Source: Saprospiraceae bacterium
GTDB taxonomy: Bacteria > Bacteroidota > Bacteroidia > Chitinophagales > Saprospiraceae
Assembly (NCBI GenBank): GCA_020629315.1
Contig: JAHDDO010000013.1
Coordinates: 1 to 64,000, forward strand
Reading direction: 5' to 3'
Length of the DNA: 64,000 bases
Both the position numbers and the translations under genes were made by a program. The notes beneath the pieces are model-generated. The model was not told the DNA's origin. It made no database searches and saw only the letters and a list, made by a program, of their open reading frames with translations. Positions within the stretch are counted from its first letter, which is position 1, and every line of letters begins with the position of its first letter. This document shows positions 25,818-34,557 of this stretch, in pieces.

Positions 25818-26021
25818 ATGAAAAAAAGACTAAATATTCTCGGCCTAGTCATAGTTTTAGGTGTTTTTGCAACATCATTTAGCGCTTGTCAGCGTAAAAC
25901 AGGTTGCGAAACTACGGAAGCATATAAACCAAAAGTAGATAGGCACGGTAACTTGTCTTCTAAGCCAGGCAAGTCCAATTTGTTTTCGAAAAAGATGCAG
26001 AAGAATCAAAAACGTAGATAA
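25818..26021 (+). CDS. Small lipoprotein of unknown function
   Basis: 67 residues. The signal peptide (KKRLNILGLVIVLGVFATSF) ends in the lipobox FSAC, and the mature part is short and very basic (ending KKMQKNQKRR), with a CxxxxGC pair next to the lipidated Cys. ATG start. Small lipoproteins of this pattern are common in Bacteroidota; I do not know a function. It is convergent with the permease genes, three bases apart. Confidence 0.7.
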   Translation: MKKRLNILGLVIVLGVFATSFSACQRKTGCETTEAYKPKVDRHGNLSSKPGKSNLFSKKMQKNQKRR

Positions 26022-26024
26022 GAA

Positions 26025-27029
26025 TTACCGAACCCTATCTATGATACCCAGGAAGAACTGAAGAATGATGAGTAGGCATACACCTGGAAATATAAGTAAC
26101 CACCAAGCATTTAAGTTCGTCCTAGCACCATTAATGAGAGCCCCTAAACTCACGGCATCTTGATGTAGGTTTATACCTAAAAAACTTAAGGTAGTTTCCA
26201 TCAAGATCAAACTGATCATTCCAAAGCAAAAGGCAGTAAAAATAGTTCTCCAAATATTTGGCAACATATGTATTAAAAAGATGCGATACTGAGGAATAGC
26301 ATTTTGGTATGCATTCTGAATAAAAGGTAAGGCTCTTATTTTAATTAATTCTCCTCTGATAAGGCGGATATAACCCGGCCATATAATCAATGCTAATAAA
26401 AAGGACAAACCGATTACCGAGATCCCATCTATAAATGAGACTAAGATTAACAACATCAACAGACCAGGTAGAGATCTAAGGATGGTTACCATATTCAATA
26501 GAGTTTGGTCCCCATTGAATGACATTGGACTACCCCAATTAAACCAAGTAAAAAAAAGATATAAACTGGTGCAGAGGAGAAAGGTAAACGCAACAACTGA
26601 AATGTGTAAGAAATACAGAATGTAAAAGGCAAAAAGAAGAATTGCGAGAAAAATGAAGACGATAAAAACAAGTCTCTTTCGTGATGCTGTGAACTGAAGA
26701 ACAAGACTAAAATAGCAAAGAAGTAGGCTGACAGTTAATGCAATAACACAAGCGACTAATGCGGTAACAAAGGATTTAGAAATTGCCTTGAATAATAGGG
26801 CAAATACATCTCGACCAATAGCGTCCGAACCAAAATAATGAGTACCCAATTCACCTTCAGAAAAAGGAGGCAAAGAAGGTTTATTGATATTGGTGAAGTG
26901 ATGGTCAAAGGGAAATATAGAAAACAAAGAATCTGGTCCAAAAATGTATGGATACAAGAAACTAATCAGCATTATGATGCCGAACAAAATACAAGTTAGC
27001 GCAAATGATATGTTAGCTAATCGTTTCAA
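26025..27029 (-). CDS. Peptide ABC transporter permease, DppC/OppC type
   Basis: Inner-membrane permease with an N-terminal helix, a periplasmic loop containing GELGTHYFGSDAIGRDVFALLF (typical OppC N-terminal segment) and the ABC-coupling region RLIRGELIKIRALPFIQNAYQ, where the EAA-type loop contacts the ATPase. The ORF track starts at TTG 27095, overlapping the previous gene by 83 bases; TTG 27029 (LKRLANIS) gives a 334-residue protein with a normal N terminus and a 17-base overlap. It follows the OppB-type gene. No ATPase gene is adjacent. Confidence 0.82.
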   Translation of the reverse strand: MKRLANISFALTCILFGIIMLISFLYPYIFGPDSLFSIFPFDHHFTNINKPSLPPFSEGELGTHYFGSDAIGRDVFALLFKAISKSFVTALVACVIALTVSLLLCYFSLVLQFTASRKRLVFIVFIFLAILLFAFYILYFLHISVVAFTFLLCTSLYLFFTWFNWGSPMSFNGDQTLLNMVTILRSLPGLLMLLILVSFIDGISVIGLSFLLALIIWPGYIRLIRGELIKIRALPFIQNAYQNAIPQYRIFLIHMLPNIWRTIFTAFCFGMISLILMETTLSFLGINLHQDAVSLGALINGARTNLNAWWLLIFPGVCLLIILQFFLGIIDRVR

Positions 27030-28359
27030 ATCGGGCTTCTGTATTAGTATCAGTTGATATTCTTGGATCAATCTTATGATATAAGATATCTCCAAGGAAA
27101 TAACTAAGGAGCGTAATGGTAGTAATTAGTAAGACTAAAGGAACCGTAACATTATGGTCATTTACTTCCAAAGAACGATAGAGTAATCGTCCCATCCCAG
27201 GGATATTACACAGCTCTTCTACAATCAAGGCACCAGAAAGAGAGGCCGGAATAAGCTCGACAAATAATGTTGTTAATGAGAACAAACTATTGGGTAATAT
27301 GTGCTTTTTTAATAATCGACGATTAGTTAAACCTTTGGATCGTAAGGCAGGTACATATGGACTTTTGCTTTCTTCATCAATGCTTGTTTTAAAAATCCTA
27401 CTTAGCAAGCTAGTATAATGCAAGATTAAAATCAATGCTGGAAGGATTAAATATTTACTATTCGACAGCAAAGCACTTAGTGGTTTTTTGTCATTGAAAT
27501 AGAGTACATCGACAGTAGGGAACCAGTGCAAAAAAGTACTGTAAATGGGCGTGGAGAAAAACAATATAAAAAAGCCACACAATAGAAACACAGGAATTAT
27601 ATAGATGAGATTCAGTAAAGATGTGCTTACTAGATCAAAGACTCCACCTCTGAATACGTTTTGATAATAACTTAACACAATCGTAATAAATAGGCACAAT
27701 GGCAATACTAGCAAGCTCAATGCAAGTGTCCACATAAAGGCCTGACTTATTTTTTTTCTGACAGGTTTACCATCCACCTTTGAATAATGGATCTTTGCCA
27801 AAAATATATTTTTGAAAAAACGATGAAACTGATTAGAAGTGCCATGAACCCGTAGCTTTGGCCAAAACCAAGTAGCTTTTTTGTTTACTATTTCTTGTCG
27901 GAGTTTTTCATACTCCATGCTACTCTTATCAAGACAGTCTTCCGCTATTGCATCCAATAAAAATCGAGTCCTAGCACCCACACAAGCGTTACCGTTCTTG
28001 CGTAAGGCTGAAAAGATATCTATCAATGACATAATTTCTAAGTGCGGTATTCTTTGACGTAAGCCCCATATTACTCCTTCTTGAATAAATGGGTCTGAAA
28101 ATGAGGAATAATCATCAGGATAATAAGAAGGGACAATGTCAAAGTAAAAGGGCGCTTGATTATAGCCATTCTTTGTATACAAGTCATTATATATATTTTG
28201 AGCAATAGCCGGATCATTACGTTGGTCCACGCCTAAAAGCTCTAATTCCGTTTGAATAGGATCATACGGACTGAGCTGTATAAGGAAGTAAAAAGCTACA
28301 ATTACAAAAAGTAAAGTAGTGATTAGTTTAAGTCCTTGTGATAAAATAAACCTTGCCAT
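27013..28359 (-). CDS. Peptide ABC transporter permease, DppB/OppB type
   Basis: 448 residues, long for this family (usually 310-340). The N-terminal helix (LITTLLFVIVAFYFLIQL then SPYDPIQ) and the C-terminal permease domain, with RIFKTSIDEESKSPYVPALRSKGLTNRRLLKKH and ELIPASLSGALIVEELCNIPGMG, are typical. The extra length is a periplasmic insertion of roughly 130 residues after the first helix, containing DPAIAQNIYNDLYTKNG. ATG start. It is cotranscribed and overlapping with the OppC-type gene. Matching substrate-binding protein and ATPases are not adjacent. Confidence 0.85.
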   Translation of the reverse strand: MARFILSQGLKLITTLLFVIVAFYFLIQLSPYDPIQTELELLGVDQRNDPAIAQNIYNDLYTKNGYNQAPFYFDIVPSYYPDDYSSFSDPFIQEGVIWGLRQRIPHLEIMSLIDIFSALRKNGNACVGARTRFLLDAIAEDCLDKSSMEYEKLRQEIVNKKATWFWPKLRVHGTSNQFHRFFKNIFLAKIHYSKVDGKPVRKKISQAFMWTLALSLLVLPLCLFITIVLSYYQNVFRGGVFDLVSTSLLNLIYIIPVFLLCGFFILFFSTPIYSTFLHWFPTVDVLYFNDKKPLSALLSNSKYLILPALILILHYTSLLSRIFKTSIDEESKSPYVPALRSKGLTNRRLLKKHILPNSLFSLTTLFVELIPASLSGALIVEELCNIPGMGRLLYRSLEVNDHNVTVPLVLLITTITLLSYFLGDILYHKIDPRISTDTNTEARFETIS

Positions 28360-28400
28360 GGGAAGGGATAGAAGACTAAGATAGCAAGCCTAAAGACTTC

Positions 28401-31400
28401 CTAGAAATCATAGCCCAAGGAAATGTGTAATCGACGTTCGCCAACGATACCCGATTCTATACCTTTAGCTATATCAAATTTGAAAAAATACCCTAAAATC
28501 GTGGTCCGTAAGCCCCAGCCATACCCCATTACAATAGGGTCTCTAAAATAGGTTACATTAAGTACAATGATATCTGGCCCATTTGTACTTTCCTTAACAA
28601 TAGTTTCAGTATTTAGGGGATTCCTATCAGAATATGGAGATAAACCATGCCAAGCCATACCTGCATCAAAGAAGGTAACAAATTGCATGTGTTTCAAGAT
28701 AGGTCTTTTGAGGTTTCTTCCAAACAACATATCCATAAAAGGAATTCGGTACTCTACATTTGCTACAGCAAAACTGCCTCCATTCCTAATATTGTGATTA
28801 AAGCCTCTGAGATGTGGGGCTAAAGCCTTGTAGGCAAAGGTGTTATTTTCAGGAATAGGGATCGAGTTGTCGAACTGAGGTAGGATCCAATTTTCTACGC
28901 CTCCTATATAGTATAGCATTTGTTTAGAACCTAGAGAACCTGCACCAGCCATTCTAAAAGCAAGCACGGATTTTCTTAGAACAGGATAATAATATCGAGC
29001 ATCAAAGCCAAATACTGTTGTGAAACCTCTATTTAAATCAAACACATAAGGACTTCGTAACTCAATATTGAACTGGTTAATCGTTTCTACAAAAGCTTTA
29101 TACCGTAGACCATTTTTAATATTTATACCTACATCGAAAGTATTATCATAGATATACTCTGCTTTTAAAGAAAGTCTTTTATCGTGCTGAAAAGGAAGAT
29201 CATGATTAGGTCTATTGGTAGACGTGATAAATGTTCGATCAAAGCGAAGTGAACCTGTAAAACGAATACTTCTAAAAATATCGAAAGGATATTTGTATTG
29301 GACCAATCCAAGTATGGTACTTTTTCGTAATCGATCAAATGGTGATTCCAGATTTACTATAGTCGATTCGTTTTTCTTGTAAATAGAAAACCTTTTATCC
29401 CAACGTTTCTTATTGTTATCAAACAAGAGATAGTATTCTGAACCATTCAACGTTGTGGGAAAACGAGCGCCCGCTTCCATGGCATAGTCTTCAAATAAAT
29501 CCTTTATTCTTGCTCGGAAAAGCAGACCCACAGGATCATTATTCAATTGTGGATCTAGATCTGTATAACTTTCTAATCCTTCAAAGAGCGGCTGATTATC
29601 AAAGCGAGTATTAAAATCAAAAATCTTGAACTTTAACAAAGCGGCACTGGCTCTATACACCTCAAATTTGTGAACATTTTTTTGGTCCACCGCACTAGAT
29701 GGACCAGAGAAAACTGCTTGCGATTCTGTTTCCGTTACCTCATCAATGAAAGGCTCTAGATTATTTGGGTCATCAAAAGGGGATTGAAATAGACTTCCCT
29801 GTGGTATAGCTTCTGAAGGTTTTTCAGTTTCTTCTGGTTCTTCAGGAGCAGGTTCTCCTTTTTTTTCTAGGTAAGAGAGATCAAATCGTTTGGATAAATC
29901 TGGATTCTTTTCAAGTCGAATATATCTGTAGGTTTCATCCTCTTGTACAGAAGCATAGTGACTACCATCTTGACTTATCGTATGGGCATGTATAAATTCA
30001 GTAGGAGATGAGTTAACAAAAGGTGCACTAAATCCAAAAAACTCTTTGATGCTTCTAACGGAAAAACCATCATATTCACGTAAGTATAACATTGACCCAT
30101 CATCTGTAATGATGAGGTCGTTTTCATCTTTATTAGGCGATCTCCCTAGTCCTTGAATCTTCGGGTTTTTCTCGTCTTCTAAATTTAAAAAATAAATATC
30201 CTTGGGAGCAATGGGCATGATGGTATCCAGCTTTTCTCTAAATAGAGTGTCTCTAAGACGGTTGGAAAGAAAAACGATTCCTTTTTTTCCATCAATATTT
30301 ACATATTTAGCTTCTAAATCATCCCAGATATCATCCGTTAACCTATCAGAACTTCTTCCTTTTGGTTTGTAAAAAAATAGATCAGAAAAGCCATTTGAAG
30401 AAGCGGAAAGTAAAATTCTATTGTCATTTACAAAGTCCATGCTATAGATCCTTTGAAATGATTCAGGAATCGATTTTTCAGAAAACTCTTTCGATACAAT
30501 ATCCAATTTTCTTAAGTAGGGTACATCCTTTTTTTCGTAAATAATGAATAGACTTCTATTATTGGGATGCCAATCAATAAGGGGATAATTTTCATCGGCA
30601 GCTTGAAAAGGGTTTTTGCATTCATTCTTAAATACGCATTCATCCTTACCTGTTGCCAGATCGTGGATAAATATTTTTTGTTTACCCAAATCATTTGTAA
30701 CATATGCGAGATACTCATTGTTAGGCGAAAATTGCAATCGTGTAATTTCCTTTTTGTGTTTCTTTTTTAGTTGGACCAATGTCCTTCCTGGATCGGGATA
30801 ACTGTGGTTATCTAAATCATATTTTTCAATATAATAAAGCGCCCATGCTTTCACGATTTCATCATAAGGCACATATAAAACATAGGAAAAACTATTTTCC
30901 AGATTTCTATAAATTCTAGTAATGTATATCAGTTGAGAAATCCTAGTCCTACCATAGTTTTGTTCAAGGAAATACCACATGGAGTGCCCAGCAATTCTTG
31001 GGTACTCTTCTGCTAGTTTTTCAAAGTTTAGGTATCTATCTTTTTTATTCAACAGGTGAAGCAGTTCTTGATCTACTTCATTATTCCATGATTCATCAGC
31101 AAAACTTACAAGTCCTTCCTTAAACCAAGCCGGCAAGTTTAGCAATAGGGCATTTTGGACGACCTCTTGAACACTAGTACCTTGAATTATGGAATTAAGA
31201 TATACATCGGCAATTCCTTGTCTAACTTGTTGTCTCAAAGATTGATGATCTCCATCGAAATAGACAAACATTTTTTTGCCCACGGTTTTAGTTTGTCCTT
31301 TGGTATTCTGGAATATTTCTTCGGTACCTAAATTGCTTTGCTTCATGTCACTCAGATCGGCATAAACCATTATCTCGATCTTGTCATTCATCCGATGCTC

Positions 31401-31637
31401 AAGCAATTTTTGAATTTCATCGTGATCATATTCAGCCAACTGTATGACAGCATGAGCTACATTACGTGATTTGCCGTAATAGTACACTACAAAATTTTCG
31501 GTTTCATACTTAGACCAACTGGTAAAGTCGTCATGAAACTGAACTCTGTTTTTCCCAAATTCTGTATTGATTCGTTGGCCAAGCAGGGCTTGACTAGACG
31601 TTAGAAAGGCTAGAATAATTAAAATACGGAGTGTCAT
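28401..31637 (-). CDS. Outer-membrane protein with TolB-like propeller and Omp85-like barrel
   Basis: 1078 residues from ATG 31637, which opens a clear signal peptide (TLRILIILAFLTSSQALLGQ); the ORF-track start at 31748 would run into the divergent gene. Domains in order: a gluzincin-like peptidase region (about 60-260) with LPAWFKEGL but no HExxH, so probably inactive; WD40/PD40-type propeller repeats (about 290-580, for example ITRLQFSPNNEYLAYV); an acidic proline-rich linker; and a C-terminal beta-barrel resembling the bacterial surface antigen family, ending in aromatic F. It probably sits in the outer membrane. Function unknown. Confidence 0.8.
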   Translation of the reverse strand: MTLRILIILAFLTSSQALLGQRINTEFGKNRVQFHDDFTSWSKYETENFVVYYYGKSRNVAHAVIQLAEYDHDEIQKLLEHRMNDKIEIMVYADLSDMKQSNLGTEEIFQNTKGQTKTVGKKMFVYFDGDHQSLRQQVRQGIADVYLNSIIQGTSVQEVVQNALLLNLPAWFKEGLVSFADESWNNEVDQELLHLLNKKDRYLNFEKLAEEYPRIAGHSMWYFLEQNYGRTRISQLIYITRIYRNLENSFSYVLYVPYDEIVKAWALYYIEKYDLDNHSYPDPGRTLVQLKKKHKKEITRLQFSPNNEYLAYVTNDLGKQKIFIHDLATGKDECVFKNECKNPFQAADENYPLIDWHPNNRSLFIIYEKKDVPYLRKLDIVSKEFSEKSIPESFQRIYSMDFVNDNRILLSASSNGFSDLFFYKPKGRSSDRLTDDIWDDLEAKYVNIDGKKGIVFLSNRLRDTLFREKLDTIMPIAPKDIYFLNLEDEKNPKIQGLGRSPNKDENDLIITDDGSMLYLREYDGFSVRSIKEFFGFSAPFVNSSPTEFIHAHTISQDGSHYASVQEDETYRYIRLEKNPDLSKRFDLSYLEKKGEPAPEEPEETEKPSEAIPQGSLFQSPFDDPNNLEPFIDEVTETESQAVFSGPSSAVDQKNVHKFEVYRASAALLKFKIFDFNTRFDNQPLFEGLESYTDLDPQLNNDPVGLLFRARIKDLFEDYAMEAGARFPTTLNGSEYYLLFDNNKKRWDKRFSIYKKNESTIVNLESPFDRLRKSTILGLVQYKYPFDIFRSIRFTGSLRFDRTFITSTNRPNHDLPFQHDKRLSLKAEYIYDNTFDVGINIKNGLRYKAFVETINQFNIELRSPYVFDLNRGFTTVFGFDARYYYPVLRKSVLAFRMAGAGSLGSKQMLYYIGGVENWILPQFDNSIPIPENNTFAYKALAPHLRGFNHNIRNGGSFAVANVEYRIPFMDMLFGRNLKRPILKHMQFVTFFDAGMAWHGLSPYSDRNPLNTETIVKESTNGPDIIVLNVTYFRDPIVMGYGWGLRTTILGYFFKFDIAKGIESGIVGERRLHISLGYDF

Positions 31638-31704
31638 AGAATCTATAATACTATTCAATATAATGGTTTTCTTTGTTAAATGATTCAGAAAAAAGCCTAA
31701 CAGA

Positions 31705-32340
31705 ATGCATGTTGCAAAGTTTGTTTTTAATCCTTTTGCGGAAAACACCTATATACTTTATGATGATACTAAAGAATGTATAATCATAGATCCTGGATGT
31801 TTTAACTCTGAAGAAGAAAATATCCTTCTAGAATTTATAAACGCTAATGGGTTAAAACCTGTTTTACTTTTTAATACCCATTGTCATATTGATCACGTTC
31901 TTGGTAATAAATTTGTATGTGATCAATTTGACCTTTCACTTATGGCCCATAAAGGGGAGGTAGTTGTGCTACAAGCGGCTGAAATGTCATCAAAGATTTA
32001 CAGCATACCCTACACAACATCACCGGAAATTAGCTTGTTTGCAGAAGAAGGAACGCCTGTTCTCTTTGGGAATACAAGCCTAGACGTGCTATTTACCCCA
32101 GGTCATTCGCCGGCTAGTCTTAGTTTATATCACGCTGACTCAGGGCAGTTGATTGCAGGCGATGTGCTGTTTTATGGAAGTATTGGTCGGACAGATCTAC
32201 CAGGAGGAGATTTTGATACCTTAATACATTCAATAAAAAACAAGTACTTCGACCTACCTGATAATACACGTGTTTTTTCCGGTCATGGTGAAGAGACTAC
32301 CATCGGATTTGAGAAAAAGCACAATCCTTTTCTAATCTAA
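31705..32340 (+). CDS. MBL-fold metallohydrolase (glyoxalase II-like)
   Basis: 211 residues of the metallo-beta-lactamase superfamily. The metal site is visible as THCHIDHVLG (HxHxDH), then TPGHSPASLS, AGDVLFYGSIGRTDLPGG and the last His in FSGHGEET. The size and order match the short hydroxyacylglutathione hydrolase-like group common in Bacteroidota, not full glyoxalase II. Substrate unknown. The start ATG is divergent from the TolB-like gene; the end overlaps the convergent gldH by nine bases. Confidence 0.9.
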   Translation: MHVAKFVFNPFAENTYILYDDTKECIIIDPGCFNSEEENILLEFINANGLKPVLLFNTHCHIDHVLGNKFVCDQFDLSLMAHKGEVVVLQAAEMSSKIYSIPYTTSPEISLFAEEGTPVLFGNTSLDVLFTPGHSPASLSLYHADSGQLIAGDVLFYGSIGRTDLPGGDFDTLIHSIKNKYFDLPDNTRVFSGHGEETTIGFEKKHNPFLI

Positions 32341-32802
32341 TCCGTCGAGCTCTTGTAAAACGAAAGAAAGACTGTTTATACCTTGAAGGCTGTCTATTCT
32401 AGAATGTTGACCAATATTAATTTCATATTCGCCTATAGGTCTAAAGCGAATATCGTGCTGTAGTACTACACGTAATTGACAAGTTTTGGATTGGCACTTG
32501 CCATACCACTTCCCTAGCTTGTCAGCAAAGTTTATGGGAATCACTTGCTCCGTAACTTTTTTATCGGGAAACATGGTTCCGATCGTAGTATATATGTTTT
32601 GGTATTCGAAAGTGGTACTATGTTCAATATCTAAAAAAATATCATATCGTTTTGTAGAATCAGAAATGGTAAAGCTGTTACCAAAGACTTGATTGTGTCG
32701 CCACATTTCTTCGTCCAATGTCATGGAATTAGAGAAGTATCTTTTTTCTGTACATGAAGAAATAAGGAAAATAGCTACGGATATGCCCAATAGTAACCGC
32801 AT
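32332..32802 (-). CDS. gldH: Gliding motility lipoprotein GldH
   Basis: 156 residues with a lipoprotein signal (LLLGISVAIFLISSC). The C-terminal half matches my recollection of GldH: the GKWYGK turn, then IRFRPIGEYEINIGQHSRIDSLQGINSLSF. GldH is a lipoprotein needed for gliding in Flavobacterium; its exact job is unclear. The two extra cysteines in CQSKTC may form a disulfide. It starts immediately after dnaJ on the same strand (their codons meet at 32802) and overlaps the convergent MBL gene. Confidence 0.82.
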   Translation of the reverse strand: MRLLLGISVAIFLISSCTEKRYFSNSMTLDEEMWRHNQVFGNSFTISDSTKRYDIFLDIEHSTTFEYQNIYTTIGTMFPDKKVTEQVIPINFADKLGKWYGKCQSKTCQLRVVLQHDIRFRPIGEYEINIGQHSRIDSLQGINSLSFVLQELDGLD

Positions 32803-33926
32803 TAATTAAAGTATTCTTTCATCCTTTCAAAAAAGCCCTTTTCTTTACCATTTAGTGAAGGCGTAAAGTTTTCAGACTCTCGTAATTTTTCCATCATAGC
32901 CTCTTCCTCTTTACTCAACTTTTTAGGTGTCCACAGATTTACATTGATCAGTTGATCACCCAATCCGTATACCTCTACAGAAGGTAAACCTTTTCCTTTC
33001 AACCTAAAGATTTTACCCGCCTGAGTACCAGCTGGAATTTTAATCTTTACTTTACCACCTAAGGTGGGTACTTCTACACTAGTGCCTAAAGCTGCGTCTG
33101 CAAAATTTAAATATAGATCGTAGATTATATTTTGATTGTCACGACTAAAATGTTCGTGATTCTTTTCTTCAATGTTAATAATTAAATCTCCTGAAGGGCC
33201 GCCATTTTTACCAGCATTTCCTTTACCTCTCATCGACAACTGCATCCCGTGTTGCACACCCGCCGGTATCTCAATTTCTATAACTTCATCGTTACGAATT
33301 AGGCCATCACTATCTGATCCTGCGGGCCTGTCTTTAATGGTTTGTCCTGCGCCGCCACAACTCGGGCAAGCGGCCGTAGTTTGCATTTGACCTAAAAAGG
33401 TATTGGAGACTCTTCTTACATAGCCAGAACCACCACATGTATTACAATTGTCGTAAGTGACACCCTCTGCTTGAACCAGTTTATTGACTTTGATCTTTTT
33501 CTTCACTCCAGAGAGTACCTCTTCTAAAGTTAGTGCAACCTTAATTCTTAGATTACTTCCTTTTTGACCACGACGAGATTGTGTCCGACGGCCTCCACCA
33601 AAGAAACTCTCGAACGGACTTCCAGAGTCACCAAAGATATCTCCAAAATTGGCAAAGATGTCTTCCATGTTCATACCCCCAAATCCACCACCACTATTTC
33701 CTCCTACACCGGCATGACCAAATCGATCGTATCTCGCTTTTTTATCCGGGTCACTTAAAATTTCATAGGCTTCAGCAGCTTCCTTAAATTTTTCTTCGGC
33801 TTCTTTATCATCCGGATTTCTGTCAGGATGATATTTCATTGCCACTTTTCTGTAGGCTTTTTTGATGGTTTGTGCGTCTGCACCTTTTTCTACACCTAAT
33901 ATTTCGTAAAAGTCCCTCTTTGCCAT
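32802..33926 (-). CDS. dnaJ: Chaperone DnaJ with zinc centre I missing
   Basis: 374-residue Hsp40 co-chaperone that delivers clients to DnaK. The J domain (1-70) has the HPD motif at 33-35, followed by a G/F-rich linker (about 72-112) and the substrate-binding domains with [16 protein letters not shown]. DnaJ normally has four CxxCxGxG motifs; here only two remain, CNTCGGSG (161) and CPSCGGAG (187), which form zinc centre II. The first motif is replaced by VQAEGVTY and the fourth by PAGSDSDG, so the cysteines of centre I are all gone. grpE lies 6 bases upstream. Probably still functional because centre II is the one tied to DnaK work. Confidence 0.95.
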   Translation of the reverse strand: MAKRDFYEILGVEKGADAQTIKKAYRKVAMKYHPDRNPDDKEAEEKFKEAAEAYEILSDPDKKARYDRFGHAGVGGNSGGGFGGMNMEDIFANFGDIFGDSGSPFESFFGGGRRTQSRRGQKGSNLRIKVALTLEEVLSGVKKKIKVNKLVQAEGVTYDNCNTCGGSGYVRRVSNTFLGQMQTTAACPSCGGAGQTIKDRPAGSDSDGLIRNDEVIEIEIPAGVQHGMQLSMRGKGNAGKNGGPSGDLIINIEEKNHEHFSRDNQNIIYDLYLNFADAALGTSVEVPTLGGKVKIKIPAGTQAGKIFRLKGKGLPSVEVYGLGDQLINVNLWTPKKLSKEEEAMMEKLRESENFTPSLNGKEKGFFERMKEYFN

Positions 33927-33932
33927 GAGCTA

Positions 33933-34463
33933 TTATTTGCCTACTACCACTTTTGCGTGGCGTATAATTTTGTCATTTAATGTGTACCCTTTTTCTATGG
34001 TATCAATGATCTTTCCTTTTTGATCATCACTTGCCGCTGGAATTTCAGTAAGGGCACTGTGTAATTCGGGATCAAAGGCAACTCCTTCTGTTTCCATTTC
34101 TTTTAGTCCAATGGCCTGTAGAGAAGAATACAATTTGTTGTAAACAAGTAGTACCCCATCAGAAAACTGTTCTGAACTGTCTTCGCTATCGGCGCTTTTT
34201 TTTGCTCTATCGAAATCATCAAGTACAGGAATGATTGATAGAATCGTTTCTTCTGCCGCCGTTTTACGAAGTTCCATTCGTTCCTTTAAATTTCGCTTCT
34301 TGAAATTTTCAAACTCTGCAAAGAGACGCAGATGCTTATCCTTTTGCTCCGCTAATTGAATTTCTAATTCTTGAATTTTCTCTTCGTATTTTTTCTTACT
34401 TCCTCTTGAAGATCTTTTTTTTGTAGGCTTTTCAGCCTCTTGCTTGATTTGCTCCTCAGCCAT
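33933..34463 (-). CDS. grpE: Nucleotide exchange factor GrpE
   Basis: 176 residues: a charged N-terminal tail, a long coiled coil (about 25-75: KKYEEKIQELEIQLAEQKDK, then LFAEFENFKKR) and the C-terminal beta domain with the family signature AFDPELHSALTEIP and the GYTLNDKIIRHAKVVV end. It exchanges ADP on DnaK. ATG start, six bases before dnaJ; the pair is a stress-chaperone operon without dnaK. Its 5' leader carries two inverted repeats. Confidence 0.95.
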   Translation of the reverse strand: MAEEQIKQEAEKPTKKRSSRGSKKKYEEKIQELEIQLAEQKDKHLRLFAEFENFKKRNLKERMELRKTAAEETILSIIPVLDDFDRAKKSADSEDSSEQFSDGVLLVYNKLYSSLQAIGLKEMETEGVAFDPELHSALTEIPAASDDQKGKIIDTIEKGYTLNDKIIRHAKVVVGK

Positions 34464-34480
34464 TATTATTAGGTTTTATA

Positions 34481-34545
34481 ACAACATAGTAATGTTGTCA
34501 ATTCTTCTGCCAATTACGAAAATGGGACAAATTGGCACAAAAGTA
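34481..34545 (-). promoter_or_regulatory. grpE-dnaJ promoter and leader with two inverted repeats
   Basis: On the minus strand a -7 box TACTTTTG (34538-34545) is followed by two dyads before the grpE ATG: TGCCAATT/AATTGGCA (34508-34515 and 34530-34537, 14 bases apart) and ACAACAT/ATGTTGT (34481-34487 and 34492-34498, 4 bases apart). They are not a CIRCE element (TTAGCACTC-N9-GAGTGCTAA). They could be operators at the start site or hairpins in the leader of the stress operon. Confidence 0.45.
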
Positions 34546-34557
34546 AACCTATTACTG

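Noticed and set aside
31638-31748. Upstream part of the 1115-codon ORF
   Set aside because: It overlaps the divergent MBL gene, and a clear signal peptide begins at ATG 31637.
34500-34520. Sigma-54-like TTGGCAG...TTGA on the minus strand before grpE
   Set aside because: The -12 element reads TTGAC and not TTGC, no activator gene is near, and a normal TAnnTTTG box lies just upstream.
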